DNA from: Azospirillum oryzae
GTDB taxonomy: Bacteria; Pseudomonadota; Alphaproteobacteria; Azospirillales; Azospirillaceae
Length of the DNA stretch: 64,000 bases
Direction: 5' to 3'
Assembly (NCBI RefSeq): GCF_008364795.1
Contig: NZ_VTTM01000001.1
Span: forward strand, 434,001 to 498,000
The notes below the pieces were generated by a model, which saw nothing but the letters and a program-made list of their open reading frames with translations, did no database searches and was not told the DNA's origin. Shown here piece after piece: positions 46,677-55,106 of this stretch (its first letter is position 1; each line of letters starts with the position of its first letter). A program made the translations under genes and the position numbers.

Positions 46677-46700
46677 GTCTGGAAACCTAAGTCTGGAAAC
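46673..46700. repeat. 14-bp perfect tandem duplication
   Basis: CTAAGTCTGGAAAC occurs twice head to tail (46673-46686, 46687-46700). The first copy contains the stop codon of the MarR gene. It looks like a recent slippage duplication. Confidence 0.9.
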
Positions 46701-46711
46701 GCTGGACCGGA

Positions 46712-46987
46712 TCAGCCGGTCTTCGATTCGGTAGTCTCCACCGGCGTTGCGGATTGGGTTTCCGCCGGCTTGCCATCGGTTGCGCCGTCAGCCGGCTTTT
46801 CAGCGGCCGCCTTTGCCTCGTTGGGATTGCGGCGGCGGAAGCCGCCCTTGCGGTAAACCACGTTCTCGGAGGCGCCCGGCGGGCATTGGACGATGTTCCC
46901 ACCCTTCGCGAGGAAGGCGCGGGTCATATCGGCGAGGTCTTGGGCGTCCAGGTCCCGGGGGTCGTTGGACCTGTGGTGGTCGGCCAT
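46712..46987 (-). CDS. Conserved hypothetical protein, 91 residues
   Basis: Begins with a charged helix (DPRDLDAQDLADMTRAFLAKGG), then IVQCPPGASENVVYRKGGFRRRN, a segment I recognise from small uncharacterised alphaproteobacterial proteins, and a disordered Ala/Pro/Thr/Glu tail of 38 residues. Cytoplasmic, no membrane segment. GAGGAG 9 bases before ATG supports it. Divergent from the OmpR-type regulator gene. Function unknown. Confidence 0.75.
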   Translation of the reverse strand: MADHHRSNDPRDLDAQDLADMTRAFLAKGGNIVQCPPGASENVVYRKGGFRRRNPNEAKAAAEKPADGATDGKPAETQSATPVETTESKTG

Positions 46988-47088
46988 CGTGATCGCTCCT
47001 CGTGTCTCTCGGCCCTCGTAGAGGACATATGGAGGATAACACGGATCGAGGCCGAAACGGCCAAACGCTTACACGCCTGCCCGCCATG

Positions 47089-47103
47089 CATACCCTAGGT
47101 ATG
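47089..47103. promoter_or_regulatory. Palindrome upstream of the OmpR-type regulator
   Basis: CATACC-CTA-GGTATG, 6-base perfect arms with a 3-base centre, 52 bases upstream of the regulator start in the divergent spacer. Possible operator for autoregulation or for the MarR protein. Confidence 0.4.
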
Positions 47104-47155
47104 TCCCGCATGGCGCCTCTATGTCGATTGCGGGGACCCGCGTTATAGTCCTGTC

Positions 47156-47857
47156 ATGACCGAAGATCAGCCTCATATCCTGGTCGTCGACGACGACACC
47201 CGCCTGCGCGAACTTCTGCGCAAGTATCTCGCCGGCAACGGCTTTCTGGTCAGCACGGCCCGCGACGCCGCCGACGCGCGGGCGCAGCTGGGCGGGCTCG
47301 CCTTCGACCTGCTGGTGCTCGACATCATGATGCCGGGCGAGTCCGGGCTGTCGCTGACCGAATCGCTGCGGCGCGAGCGCGACCTGCCGATCCTGCTGCT
47401 GACCGCCCGCGACGAGCCGGACGACCGCATCGCCGGACTGGAGGCGGGGGCCGACGATTATCTCGCCAAGCCCTTCAATCCGCGCGAACTGCTGCTGCGC
47501 ATCAACTCCATCCTGCGCCGGCAGGCGACGCGCCCGCCGGAGCCGGCAGCCCCGCCGGCGGTTCCCGTTCGGCTGGGTCCGCTCATCTATCTGCCCGACC
47601 GCGACGAGCTTCGCCACGGCGACGAGGTGATCCGCCTGACCACGGCCGAGGCCAGCCTGCTGCGCATCCTCGCCGCCTCCCCCGGCGTGACCTTCACCCG
47701 TGACGAACTGACCGAACGCAGCAAGGTCGCCGGCAACGCCCGTACCGTCGATGTCCAGGTGACCCGCCTGCGCCGGAAGATCGAGGCCGACCCGCGCGAG
47801 CCGCGCTATCTCCACACCGTCCGCGGCGAGGGCTATGTGCTGAGGCCGGATCCGTGA
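47156..47857 (+). CDS. OmpR family response regulator
   Basis: A 233-residue two-component regulator. Receiver domain (about 7-120): acidic pocket VVDDD, phospho-acceptor Asp in LLVLDIMMPGESG (about residue 57), LLTARDE and Lys in YLAKPFNP. The C-terminal winged helix (about 140-230) has RLTTAEASLLRILA, RDELTERS, and NARTVDVQVTRLRRKIE with HTVRGEGYVL. Its partner kinase follows at once. It resembles the osmolarity-type OmpR of alphaproteobacteria; the stimulus is not known. Confidence 0.93.
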   Translation: MTEDQPHILVVDDDTRLRELLRKYLAGNGFLVSTARDAADARAQLGGLAFDLLVLDIMMPGESGLSLTESLRRERDLPILLLTARDEPDDRIAGLEAGADDYLAKPFNPRELLLRINSILRRQATRPPEPAAPPAVPVRLGPLIYLPDRDELRHGDEVIRLTTAEASLLRILAASPGVTFTRDELTERSKVAGNARTVDVQVTRLRRKIEADPREPRYLHTVRGEGYVLRPDP

Positions 47858-47989
47858 CCGCCACCGGCAGCGGACGGGCCGGCGCCGACGGCGCGGCGGC
47901 CGGCCGGGCGGCGGCGGCGTACGCCGTTCCTGAAGCGCTTCCTGCCGCGCACCCTGTTCGGCAGGTCGCTGCTGATCATCGTCACGCCG

Positions 47990-49240
47990 GTGATCCTCGC
48001 CCAGGCGGTGGCGACCTGGATCTTCTACGACCGCCATTGGGACACGGTGACCAACCGGCTGGCCTATGCGGTCGCCGGCGATATCGCCACCGTCATCGCC
48101 ATGCTGGAGCGCGACCCGTCGCAGGACGGCCGCGACTGGACGCTGGCCACCGCCGCCCGCACCACGGACCTGATCGTCACCGTGGAGCCGGACCAGACCC
48201 TGCCGGACCAGCGCCGAGAGCTGAGTGGCCTGCTGGAACGCACGCTGGGCAAGGCGTTGGACGAGCGGGTCGGCCGCCCCTTCACCATCAACACCCGCGT
48301 CGCCCATGAATGGTACGAGATCCGGGTGCAGATGGCCGACGGCGTGCTGTCGGTGATGTCGCCGGAACGCCGGCTGTTCACGCCGACCAGCTATATCTTC
48401 ATCCTGTGGATGGTCGGGTCGGCCATCGTTCTGTTCGCGGTCGCCATCCTGTTCATGCGCAACCAGATCCGGCCGATCAAGCGGCTGGCCATCGCCGCCG
48501 ACGCGCTCGGCAAGGGCCGTGACGTCTCCAACTTCAAGATGGAGGGCGCGACCGAGGTGCGGCAGGCGGCCTCCGCCTTCCTGCTGATGCGCGAACGCAT
48601 CCAGCGCCAGATCAACCAGCGCACCGAGATGCTGGCGGGCGTCAGCCACGACCTGCGCACGCCGCTGAACCGGATGAAGCTGGCGCTCGACATGATCGAG
48701 GATCCCGACCTCGACCCCGAAGTGGAGGAGCTGAAGGCCGACGTCGCCGAGATGGAGGAGATGATCGAAGGCTATCTCGCCTTCGCCCGCGGCGAGGGGA
48801 CGGAGGCGGTGCAGCCGACCGACCTGACCCGCCTGCTGAACGAGGTCGCCGCCGGCGCCCGCCGCGAGGGCACCGAGGTGACGCTGACCGCACCGGAGGG
48901 TCTGACCCTGCCGCTGCGCCCCAACGCGGTCCGCCGCTGCATCGCCAACCTGCTGGTCAATGCCGGCCGCCATGCCGGCACCGCCTGGGTCAAGGCCGAG
49001 CGCAAGGACGGCGTGATCGAGATCACGGTGGACGACGATGGACCGGGCATCCCCGCCTATCTGCGCGACGACGTTTTCAAGCCCTTCTTCCGCGTCGACA
49101 GCAGCCGCAATCTCGACACCGGCGGGTCCGGCCTCGGGCTGACCATCGCGCGGGATGTGGCGCGCGGCCACGGCGGCGACATAACGCTGGACGACAGCCC
49201 CTATGGCGGCCTGCGCGCGGTGATCCGGCTGCCGGTATGA
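47990..49240 (+). CDS. EnvZ-type sensor histidine kinase, 5' end apparently frameshifted
   Basis: Membrane histidine kinase partner of the upstream OmpR-type regulator. First membrane helix (about to residue 15), periplasmic domain (15-125), second helix (FILWMVGSAIVLFAVAILFM), HAMP (about 155-205), dimerisation box with phospho-His in LAGVSHDLRTPLNRMKLALDMI, then the ATPase domain (NLLVNAGRHAG, VDDDGPGIP, TGGSGLGLTIA). The first legal start in frame is GTG 47990, inside the first helix. Coding sequence clearly continues upstream (FLKRFLPRTLFGRSLLIIV) but has no start. GTG at 47854, which overlaps the regulator stop, is one base out of phase. Confidence 0.88.
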   Translation: MILAQAVATWIFYDRHWDTVTNRLAYAVAGDIATVIAMLERDPSQDGRDWTLATAARTTDLIVTVEPDQTLPDQRRELSGLLERTLGKALDERVGRPFTINTRVAHEWYEIRVQMADGVLSVMSPERRLFTPTSYIFILWMVGSAIVLFAVAILFMRNQIRPIKRLAIAADALGKGRDVSNFKMEGATEVRQAASAFLLMRERIQRQINQRTEMLAGVSHDLRTPLNRMKLALDMIEDPDLDPEVEELKADVAEMEEMIEGYLAFARGEGTEAVQPTDLTRLLNEVAAGARREGTEVTLTAPEGLTLPLRPNAVRRCIANLLVNAGRHAGTAWVKAERKDGVIEITVDDDGPGIPAYLRDDVFKPFFRVDSSRNLDTGGSGLGLTIARDVARGHGGDITLDDSPYGGLRAVIRLPV

Positions 49241-49260
49241 TCCAATGACGTGATTCCATG

Positions 49261-49287
49261 AAAAAGCCCGCCTTCATTCAGGCGGGC
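49261..49287 (-). terminator. Terminator between convergent kinase and NarL-type regulator
   Basis: Eight-base-pair stem GCCCGCCT / AGGCGGGC with a 6-base loop, followed by TTTTT on the minus strand. It lies 85 bases after the NarL-type gene stop and 25 after the kinase stop, so it may serve both. A second imperfect palindrome (CATCCCACCTT..AAGGTGGGGATG) sits at 49315-49348. Confidence 0.65.
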
Positions 49288-49371
49288 AATTCATGTCATG
49301 CAGCAACGGCCTCATCCCACCTTCCCTGCGGACAGGCAAGGTGGGGATGGGGGCAATGGACGGGTGTGTCT

Positions 49372-50061
49372 TTACTGATTCGCCGCCGCCGCGACCACGT
49401 TGGCGCCGGCCAGTTCACCGCCGATGCCGTTATTCAGCGCCCAGATGGCGGCCTGGGTGCGGTTGGAGGCGTTGATCTTGCGCAGCAGGCTCTTCAGGTG
49501 AACCTTCACGGTGGCTTCCGTGATGTTCAGGTGGTTGGCGATCATCTTGTTGCTGTCGCCGTTCAGCAGGCAGCGCAGGATCTGCACCTCGCGCTGCGAC
49601 AGGCCCTTGCGCGACACCGGCATCTCGGTGCCGTTGCCGTTGACGCGGCCGGAGATCAGCAGCGCCGCCAGATGGGTCGGGAACACCTTCTCGCCCATCA
49701 TCACCAGCTTCAGCGACTGGGCCAGCGCGTCGGACGACAGATCCTTCATCAGGTAGCCGTCGGCACCGGCTTCCAGCGCATTGGCAAGGCGGCGGGTGCA
49801 CAGGTCGCTGGTCAGGATGACCATGCGGGTTTCCGGAAGCAGGGCGCGCAGGCGGCGCATCCCGTCGGCTTCCTCGTCGCCGCCATTCTGCAGATCCAGA
49901 AGAACAAGCTGAGGCCGCAAGCCGCTTTCAACCGACCCCAGCGCCTCCCGCAGGTTTCCCGCCTCGGCAGCGATCTGGAAAGGCGAATCTTCGAGAAGGC
50001 GCTTCAGCCCCTCGCGAAACAGTTTGTTCGAGTCGATAAGAAAAGCGCGCACTGAGTCCAT
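49372..50061 (-). CDS. NarL/FixJ family response regulator
   Basis: A 229-residue regulator. The receiver domain (about 5-125) has FLIDSNKLFREGLKRLL, Asp in LVLLDLQNGGDEEAD, LTSDL and LMKDLSSD. The C-terminal LuxR-type helix-turn-helix (about 155-215) reads LSQREVQILRCLLNGDSNKMIANHLNITEATVKVHLKSLLRKI. The usual Asp-Asp pocket is Ile-Asp-Ser (FLIDSN), one acidic residue short, so phosphorylation may be altered. No kinase adjoins it. ATG 50061 has GGGAG 7 bases upstream. The 527-base spacer upstream, up to the small membrane gene, is AT-richer and may hold extended control sequences. Confidence 0.9.
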   Translation of the reverse strand: MDSVRAFLIDSNKLFREGLKRLLEDSPFQIAAEAGNLREALGSVESGLRPQLVLLDLQNGGDEEADGMRRLRALLPETRMVILTSDLCTRRLANALEAGADGYLMKDLSSDALAQSLKLVMMGEKVFPTHLAALLISGRVNGNGTEMPVSRKGLSQREVQILRCLLNGDSNKMIANHLNITEATVKVHLKSLLRKINASNRTQAAIWALNNGIGGELAGANVVAAAANQ

Positions 50062-50588
50062 CGTCCGCTCCCGCAATTTTGGTCGATCGTCATGACGTCG
50101 TGGCCAGGGTGGAGGCCGTCGTACAGAGGAAGGTCCCGACGCATTGGCGATTCGGCGATTACCCCTGGATAGCTTCGGCAGGCCGTTATTTAGGGGGAGG
50201 TTACCCCCGTGTCGTGTCCTACGGTACCACTCTCCGGAGTTAAAAGAAGAACGCATTGGGCATATGCGCAAAGCCTCTCCAAGATTGCCGGTTCCAAAGA
50301 TATCACAGTAGCGAACATTGACGCGCTCGAAGGCGTTAACTGTTTTGTTAACCACCACTTATTTGCGTAAGCCGGCCTCTCTTAAGCGAGGAAGGGCACA
50401 ATTTTCTCACACGAAGTTGCATTCGCAGCCGCCGACGTAGTGATGCCAACAGATAACCCGAATGGAGAGGCTACACTTTCGATATAGACGCGGCTGCGGC
50501 CATGGTCGTACCGCTTGACCGGCCCTGGCCGCCCATGCGCATTTCTGCCGGCTTCCGCCGCCCGGGGCGGGTACAGGACGAGGACGGG
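50062..50588. other. 527-base divergent spacer
   Basis: Spacer between the NarL-type regulator and a small membrane-protein gene. Notably AT-richer (for example near 50290-50370). Frames within it lack ribosome binding sites and family likeness. No clear promoter or RNA gene could be assigned; a small RNA is possible but unsupported. Confidence 0.4.
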
Positions 50589-50762
50589 ATGGGCTGGCAG
50601 ATCATCGTCGCCGCCATGGCGGGCTATCTGGCGCTTCTGGGGCGCAGTGCGTGGAAGCAGGGTGAGTTCCGTCAGTTCCTGCGCAGCCTCGCCATCGTCG
50701 CCGCCCTGTGCGCACTGCTGGCCGGCGCGGTGGCCCTGGCGATGCTGCTGGACCGGACATAG
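50589..50762 (+). CDS. Small membrane protein, hypothetical
   Basis: A 57-residue protein with two probable membrane helices (residues 1-15, WQIIVAAMAGYLALLG; and 33-53, LAIVAALCALLAGAVALAMLL) joined by a basic/polar loop. ATG at 50589 is chosen since GAGG lies 5-8 bases upstream and the first helix then starts at once. A longer frame from 50502 adds 29 Arg/Pro-rich residues. No family recognised. Confidence 0.55.
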   Translation: MGWQIIVAAMAGYLALLGRSAWKQGEFRQFLRSLAIVAALCALLAGAVALAMLLDRT

Positions 50763-50811
50763 CACCGCTCAGCCGCGTCCTCGCCCCCAACTCCTTACCG
50801 CCCCAATAAGA

Positions 50812-50843
50812 AAGGGCGCCGGCGGTTTCCCGCCGACGCCCTT
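50812..50843 (-). terminator. Terminator of the degP-like gene
   Basis: Stem of 7 plus 6 base pairs with one mismatch (AAGGGCG-CGGCGG / CCGCCG-CGCCCTT) and a TTTCTTATT tail on the minus strand, 33 bases after the protease stop. Confidence 0.7.
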
Positions 50844-50875
50844 GTTCGGAAGCGTTTTTCCTTCGCCGCGGCCGA

Positions 50876-52462
50876 TCAGCTCAGCGGGATCGCCACGAAG
50901 CGCAGGTCGCCCTTGCGGTCGACCAGAAGCAGGACGGACTTCTTGCTCTGCTCCTTGGCCTTCTGGACCTTGGCGGTCACGTCCTCGGGCTTGCGGACCT
51001 CTTCCTGGCCGACCTCGATGATGACGTCGCCCGCGCGCAGGCCCTTTTCCGCCGCGGTGGAGTTGCCGGCCACCTCGGTGATGACCACGCCCTTCATGTC
51101 GGGCTTGATCTCGTACTGCTGGCGCAGCTCCGGCGTGATGGCGGTCAGCTTCATGCCGAGCGTTTCGGTCGGCTTCTGGGCCGGGGCCTTGTCCTTCGGC
51201 TGCTGCTTCTCATCCGGACCGGCGGCGAGCAGACCCTGCTCTTCCGCGGCTTCCAGTTCGCCGACCTTGACCTGGACGGTCTGCGACTTGCCCTTGCGCC
51301 ACACCTCGACCGGAACGGCCTTGTCGATGCCGGTCTCGGCGACGACGCGCGGCAGACGGCGCATCTCGTCGATTTCCTTGCCGTCGAACTTGGTCACCAC
51401 GTCGCCGGCCTGGATGCCGCCCTTGGCGGCCGGACCTTCCGGCGTGACGGAGGCGACCAGCGCGCCCTTGTGGTTGGGCAGCCCAAGGCTCTCGGCGATC
51501 TCCGGCGTCACCGCCTGGATGCGCACCCCCAGCCAACCGCGGCGGGTCTTGCCGTATTCCTTCAGCTGCGCCACGACCTGCTTGGCGAGGTTGGAGGGGA
51601 TGGCGAAGCCGATGCCGACCGACCCGCCCGACGGTGAGAAGATCGCGGTGTTGATGCCGATGACTTCGCCGTTCAGGTTGAACATCGGGCCGCCGGAATT
51701 GCCGCGGTTGATCGAGGCGTCGGTCTGCAGGAAATCGTCATATGGGCCGGCGTCGATGTTGCGCTGGCGCGCCGAGATGATGCCGGCGGTGACCGAACCG
51801 CCCAGACCGAACGGGTTGCCGATGGCCAGCACCCAGTCGCCGACGCGCATGGCGTCGCTGTCGCCGAAGGGAACGGCGACCAGCGGGTGGCTGGTCTTGA
51901 TCTTCAGCAGCGCGAGGTCGGTCTTGCTGTCCTTGCCGACCAGCTCCGCCTTGATGTTGGTGTCGTCCTGCAGGATGACGGTGATCTCGTCGGCGTCCTG
52001 AACGACATGGTTGTTGGTGACCACGTAGCCGTTCTTGGCGTCGATGACGAAGCCGGAGCCCAGCGAGGTCGCCTTGCGCTGCGGCTGGTCCTGCTGCTGC
52101 TGGCGGTCGAAGAAGTCGCGGAAGAAATCCTCGAAGGGCGAACCCGGCGGGAATTGCGGGATCTCCGGCCGCTGGCCCTGCGGACGCTGCGGCGCGTTCT
52201 GGCTGGTGGAGATGTTGACGACCGCCGGCAGCAGCTTTTCCGCAAGATCCGCGAAGCTTCCGGGCGCGTTGCGGGGCGGTGTCGCCGCCTGGGCTTGGGC
52301 GGGGGCGGCACCGGCGAGCGCGCCGATGACGGCACCGCCGGCCATGACCGAGGTCATGCCCCAGACGATGGCGGCGACCAGCGGCCGGACGCCCGCCTTG
52401 CGAGGCCGGGCTTCGGCCACGGCGCCGCGCGTGGCGGGTTCGAAGTTGGGTATGCGAATCAA
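50876..52462 (-). CDS. DegP/HtrA-like periplasmic serine protease (Do family)
   Basis: A 528-residue periplasmic protease-chaperone for misfolded envelope proteins. Signal/anchor about residues 25-58 (ending AQAQA). Trypsin-like triad: His in VVTNNHVVQDADEI, Asp in SKTDLALLKI, Ser in RGNSGGPMFN. Two PDZ domains follow (about 310-395 and 425-520). A Gln-rich LA loop (DRQQQQDQPQRK) precedes the His. TTG at 52462 is preferred: GGGAGAG lies 5 bases upstream and the signal peptide is then standard. Last gene of hflK-hflC-degP, a conserved quality-control set. Confidence 0.92.
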   Translation of the reverse strand: MIRIPNFEPATRGAVAEARPRKAGVRPLVAAIVWGMTSVMAGGAVIGALAGAAPAQAQAATPPRNAPGSFADLAEKLLPAVVNISTSQNAPQRPQGQRPEIPQFPPGSPFEDFFRDFFDRQQQQDQPQRKATSLGSGFVIDAKNGYVVTNNHVVQDADEITVILQDDTNIKAELVGKDSKTDLALLKIKTSHPLVAVPFGDSDAMRVGDWVLAIGNPFGLGGSVTAGIISARQRNIDAGPYDDFLQTDASINRGNSGGPMFNLNGEVIGINTAIFSPSGGSVGIGFAIPSNLAKQVVAQLKEYGKTRRGWLGVRIQAVTPEIAESLGLPNHKGALVASVTPEGPAAKGGIQAGDVVTKFDGKEIDEMRRLPRVVAETGIDKAVPVEVWRKGKSQTVQVKVGELEAAEEQGLLAAGPDEKQQPKDKAPAQKPTETLGMKLTAITPELRQQYEIKPDMKGVVITEVAGNSTAAEKGLRAGDVIIEVGQEEVRKPEDVTAKVQKAKEQSKKSVLLLVDRKGDLRFVAIPLS

Positions 52463-52666
52463 CGTGCTCTCCCTACCAGACGTCCGGCCGATTCCGTGGG
52501 CGGGAGCGGCCGCCCGGTTCTGGGCCATATATGTGTTGGGCCACGAGTATGGCCGCAAGATGGCGTGCCGGTCCAGTCGGCACCAGTGGAAATCTTAAGC
52601 CTTCGGATTTCCATTGAAACAATGCTGCGGACCGCCTGCCGTGGATACAGGCTTGCCGAACATGCC

Positions 52667-52700
52667 TGCGGCCGGATCGGGGATGACCCCGACCCGGCCG
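52667..52700 (-). terminator. Hairpin after hflC
   Basis: Fifteen-base-pair stem with one mismatch (GCGGCCGGATCGGGG against CCCCGACCCGGCCGC) and a 4-base loop, 32 bases after the hflC stop, without a T-run. Could attenuate read-through into the protease gene, which has its own 204-base leader. Confidence 0.5.
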
Positions 52701-52731
52701 CAAGAGCGCGTCGATCCCGCGTTGCGGGGGC

Positions 52732-53667
52732 TTACTGCGCCGGCACGGGGGCCGGCGCGGGGGCCGGAGCCTGAGCCGCATTGGCGGCCGGACCACCGCC
52801 CGCCTGCGGACCCGGACCGCTGAAGTAGCGGAAGAACTCCCCGTTCGGCGACAGCACCATGGTGGTGTCGTTGCCGTTCAGCGACTTCCGGTAGGCTTCG
52901 AGCGACCGGTAGAAGCCATAGAAGCCGGGGTCCTGCGACGTTGCCTCGGCGATCAGCTTCAGCGCGGTGTTGTCGCCTTCGCCGCGCAGGATCTGCGCAT
53001 CGCGCTGGGCCTCCGCGATGATGACCGTACGCTCGCGTTCGGCGCGCGACTTGATCTGCTGCGACTGTTCCTGACCCTGGGCGCGGGCCTCCGACGCTTC
53101 GCGTTCGCGTTCGGAGCGCATGCGGGCGAAGATCGACTGGCTGGTCTCCTCCGGCAGGTCGGCGCGGCGGATGCGGACGTCGACGATCTCGATGCCGAAG
53201 CGCTTGGCCTCGTCGTTCACCTGCCCCTTGATGTCGGTCATGATCCGGGCGCGTTCGTCCGACAGGACGGCCAGCACCGTGACATTGCCGAGCACACGAC
53301 GGAGCGCGGAGTTGACGATGGAGTTCAGGCGCGTTTCGGCCACCGCCTCGGTCCCGGCGGTCTGGTAGAAGCGCAGCGGATCGTGGATGCGGTAGCGGGC
53401 GAAGGCATCGACGTCCAGGCGCTTCTGGTCGGCCAGGATGACCTGCTCCACCGGCGGGTCGAGGTCGAGCACACGGCGGTCGAGCAGCCGGACTTCCTGG
53501 ATGAAGGGGATCTTGAATTTGAGCCCCGGATCCTGGATCACCCGGCGGGGTTCGCCGAACTGCAGGACCAGCGCCTGCTGGGCCTCGTTGACGGTGAACA
53601 GGGCGGAGGACGCGACGACGCCGAGTGCCACGATGGCGATGCCGGCGATGGCGAGGGTGCGTTTCAT
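52732..53667 (-). CDS. hflC: Protease modulator HflC
   Basis: A 311-residue SPFH/band-7 membrane protein; with HflK it forms the large cage that encloses and restrains the FtsH protease. N-terminal helix (about 5-22), then the band-7 domain: VNEAQQALVLQFGEPRRVIQDPGLKFKIPF, LDRRVLDLDPPVEQVI, KKRLDVDAFARYRI-like region and VDVRIRRADLPEETSQSIFARMRSERERE. The C-terminal coiled coil and an Ala/Pro tail (PAPAPAPVPAQ) follow. It starts 13 bases after the hflK stop. Confidence 0.95.
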   Translation of the reverse strand: MKRTLAIAGIAIVALGVVASSALFTVNEAQQALVLQFGEPRRVIQDPGLKFKIPFIQEVRLLDRRVLDLDPPVEQVILADQKRLDVDAFARYRIHDPLRFYQTAGTEAVAETRLNSIVNSALRRVLGNVTVLAVLSDERARIMTDIKGQVNDEAKRFGIEIVDVRIRRADLPEETSQSIFARMRSEREREASEARAQGQEQSQQIKSRAERERTVIIAEAQRDAQILRGEGDNTALKLIAEATSQDPGFYGFYRSLEAYRKSLNGNDTTMVLSPNGEFFRYFSGPGPQAGGGPAANAAQAPAPAPAPVPAQ

Positions 53668-53680
53668 GATGCGATCCTCC

Positions 53681-54934
53681 TCACTGGCCGGACATTGACG
53701 GATTCTGGGGCAGCGAGGACAGCGGCTGCGTCTGCGTGCCGGACCGTGCGCCGCCCTGGCTGCCGCTCTGGTTCGGCTGCGACTGGCGCGGCGCCTGCTG
53801 CTGCGGCGCGGGCACCGCGTGCGGGACGAGCTGATTCAACGGAAGATAGGGAACGACGTTCTGCGCCGATCCGTCGACGATGATCTTGTTCCGGCCGCGG
53901 AAGATTTCCTCCATGGTTTCCAGATACATGCGCTTGGCGGTGACGTCCTTGTTCAGCGCATAGGCCTCGTACACCTTGCGGAAGCGGTCGGCATCACCCT
54001 GCGCCAGGCTGACCACCTGCTCGCGGTAGGCCGAGGCCTCCTGCACCAGCCGCTCCGCCTCGCCGCGGGCGCGCGGGATGATGTCGTTGCGGTAGGCTTC
54101 CGCCTCGTTGCGGGCGCGTTCGCGGTCGGCGCGGGCACGCTGCACGTCGTTGAAGGCGTCGATGACCGGCTGCGGCGGATCGGCCTTCTGCAGCTGGACC
54201 TGGGTGATCTCGATGCCGGCCTGATACTCGTCCAGCATGGTCTGGAGCAGCTGGCGGGTCGAGGTTTCGATCTGCTGGCGGGCCTCGGTCAGTGCAGGCT
54301 GCAGGTCGGTGCGGCCGATGACCTCGCGCATGGCACTTTCGGCGGCCTTCTTCACCGTCACTTCCGGCTCGCGAATCTTGAACAGGAAGTTGCCGGCGTC
54401 CTTGATGACCCAGAACACCGTGAAGTCGATGTCGATGATGTTCTCGTCGCCGGTCAGCATCAGCGACTCGTCCGGCACGTCGCGGTCGGTGCGGCCGCCG
54501 CCGACGGAGGAGCGGTAACCGACCTCGATCCGGTTGACGCGCGTCACCTTGGGCAACAGCACCGTTTCGATCGGCGACGGCAGGCGGTAGCGCAGGCCGG
54601 GCTGCTCCGTGCGCACCCATTGGCCGAAGCGCATGACCACGCCCTGCTCGTCCGCCTCGACGCGGTAGATGCCGCTGGCAAGCCAGATCAGGCCGAGCAC
54701 GCCCGCGACCAGCGCGACGCCACGGCCGCTGCCGAAGCCGCCGGGCATGGCGCGGCGCAGACGATCCTGGCTGCGGCGCAGGAGATCCTCAAGGTCGGGA
54801 GGCTGCGGGCCACCGCCACCGCCGCCATTTCCCCCGCCCTGGGGACGCCCCCACGGGTTGCCCGGGCCGTTGTTGCCCGGCGGGGGACCCCAGGGACCGC
54901 CACCGCCGCCCCCACCTTGATTGTTCCACGGCAT
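53681..54934 (-). CDS. hflK: FtsH protease activity modulator HflK
   Basis: A 417-residue partner of HflC. The N-terminus is Gly/Pro-rich (MPWNNQGGGGGGGPWGPPPG and further), typical of HflK, followed by a membrane helix (VALVAGVLGLIWLASGIY), the band-7 domain (GLRYRLPSPIETVLLPKVTRV, SLMLTGDENIIDIDFTVFWVI) and coiled coil (ARADRERARNEAEAYRNDI). The C-terminus is Gln/Ser/Gly-rich. First gene of the hflK-hflC-degP cluster, divergent from mrp across 172 bases. Confidence 0.95.
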   Translation of the reverse strand: MPWNNQGGGGGGGPWGPPPGNNGPGNPWGRPQGGGNGGGGGGPQPPDLEDLLRRSQDRLRRAMPGGFGSGRGVALVAGVLGLIWLASGIYRVEADEQGVVMRFGQWVRTEQPGLRYRLPSPIETVLLPKVTRVNRIEVGYRSSVGGGRTDRDVPDESLMLTGDENIIDIDFTVFWVIKDAGNFLFKIREPEVTVKKAAESAMREVIGRTDLQPALTEARQQIETSTRQLLQTMLDEYQAGIEITQVQLQKADPPQPVIDAFNDVQRARADRERARNEAEAYRNDIIPRARGEAERLVQEASAYREQVVSLAQGDADRFRKVYEAYALNKDVTAKRMYLETMEEIFRGRNKIIVDGSAQNVVPYLPLNQLVPHAVPAPQQQAPRQSQPNQSGSQGGARSGTQTQPLSSLPQNPSMSGQ

Positions 54935-55106
54935 CCGACTGTGTCCCCCTCTGCGATTCGTCCCATCATGTGGAAGCGCAATGGCTTAAGCCCCGCGCAT
55001 CCCTTTACCGATCTCGTCCGTCGGTCCTATAGTCCCCCTTACCCTTCGGCAAGGATTCCACCAACGGATATCCGCCAATATCGGGAAGACAGCGGAGTTT
55101 TCAACC

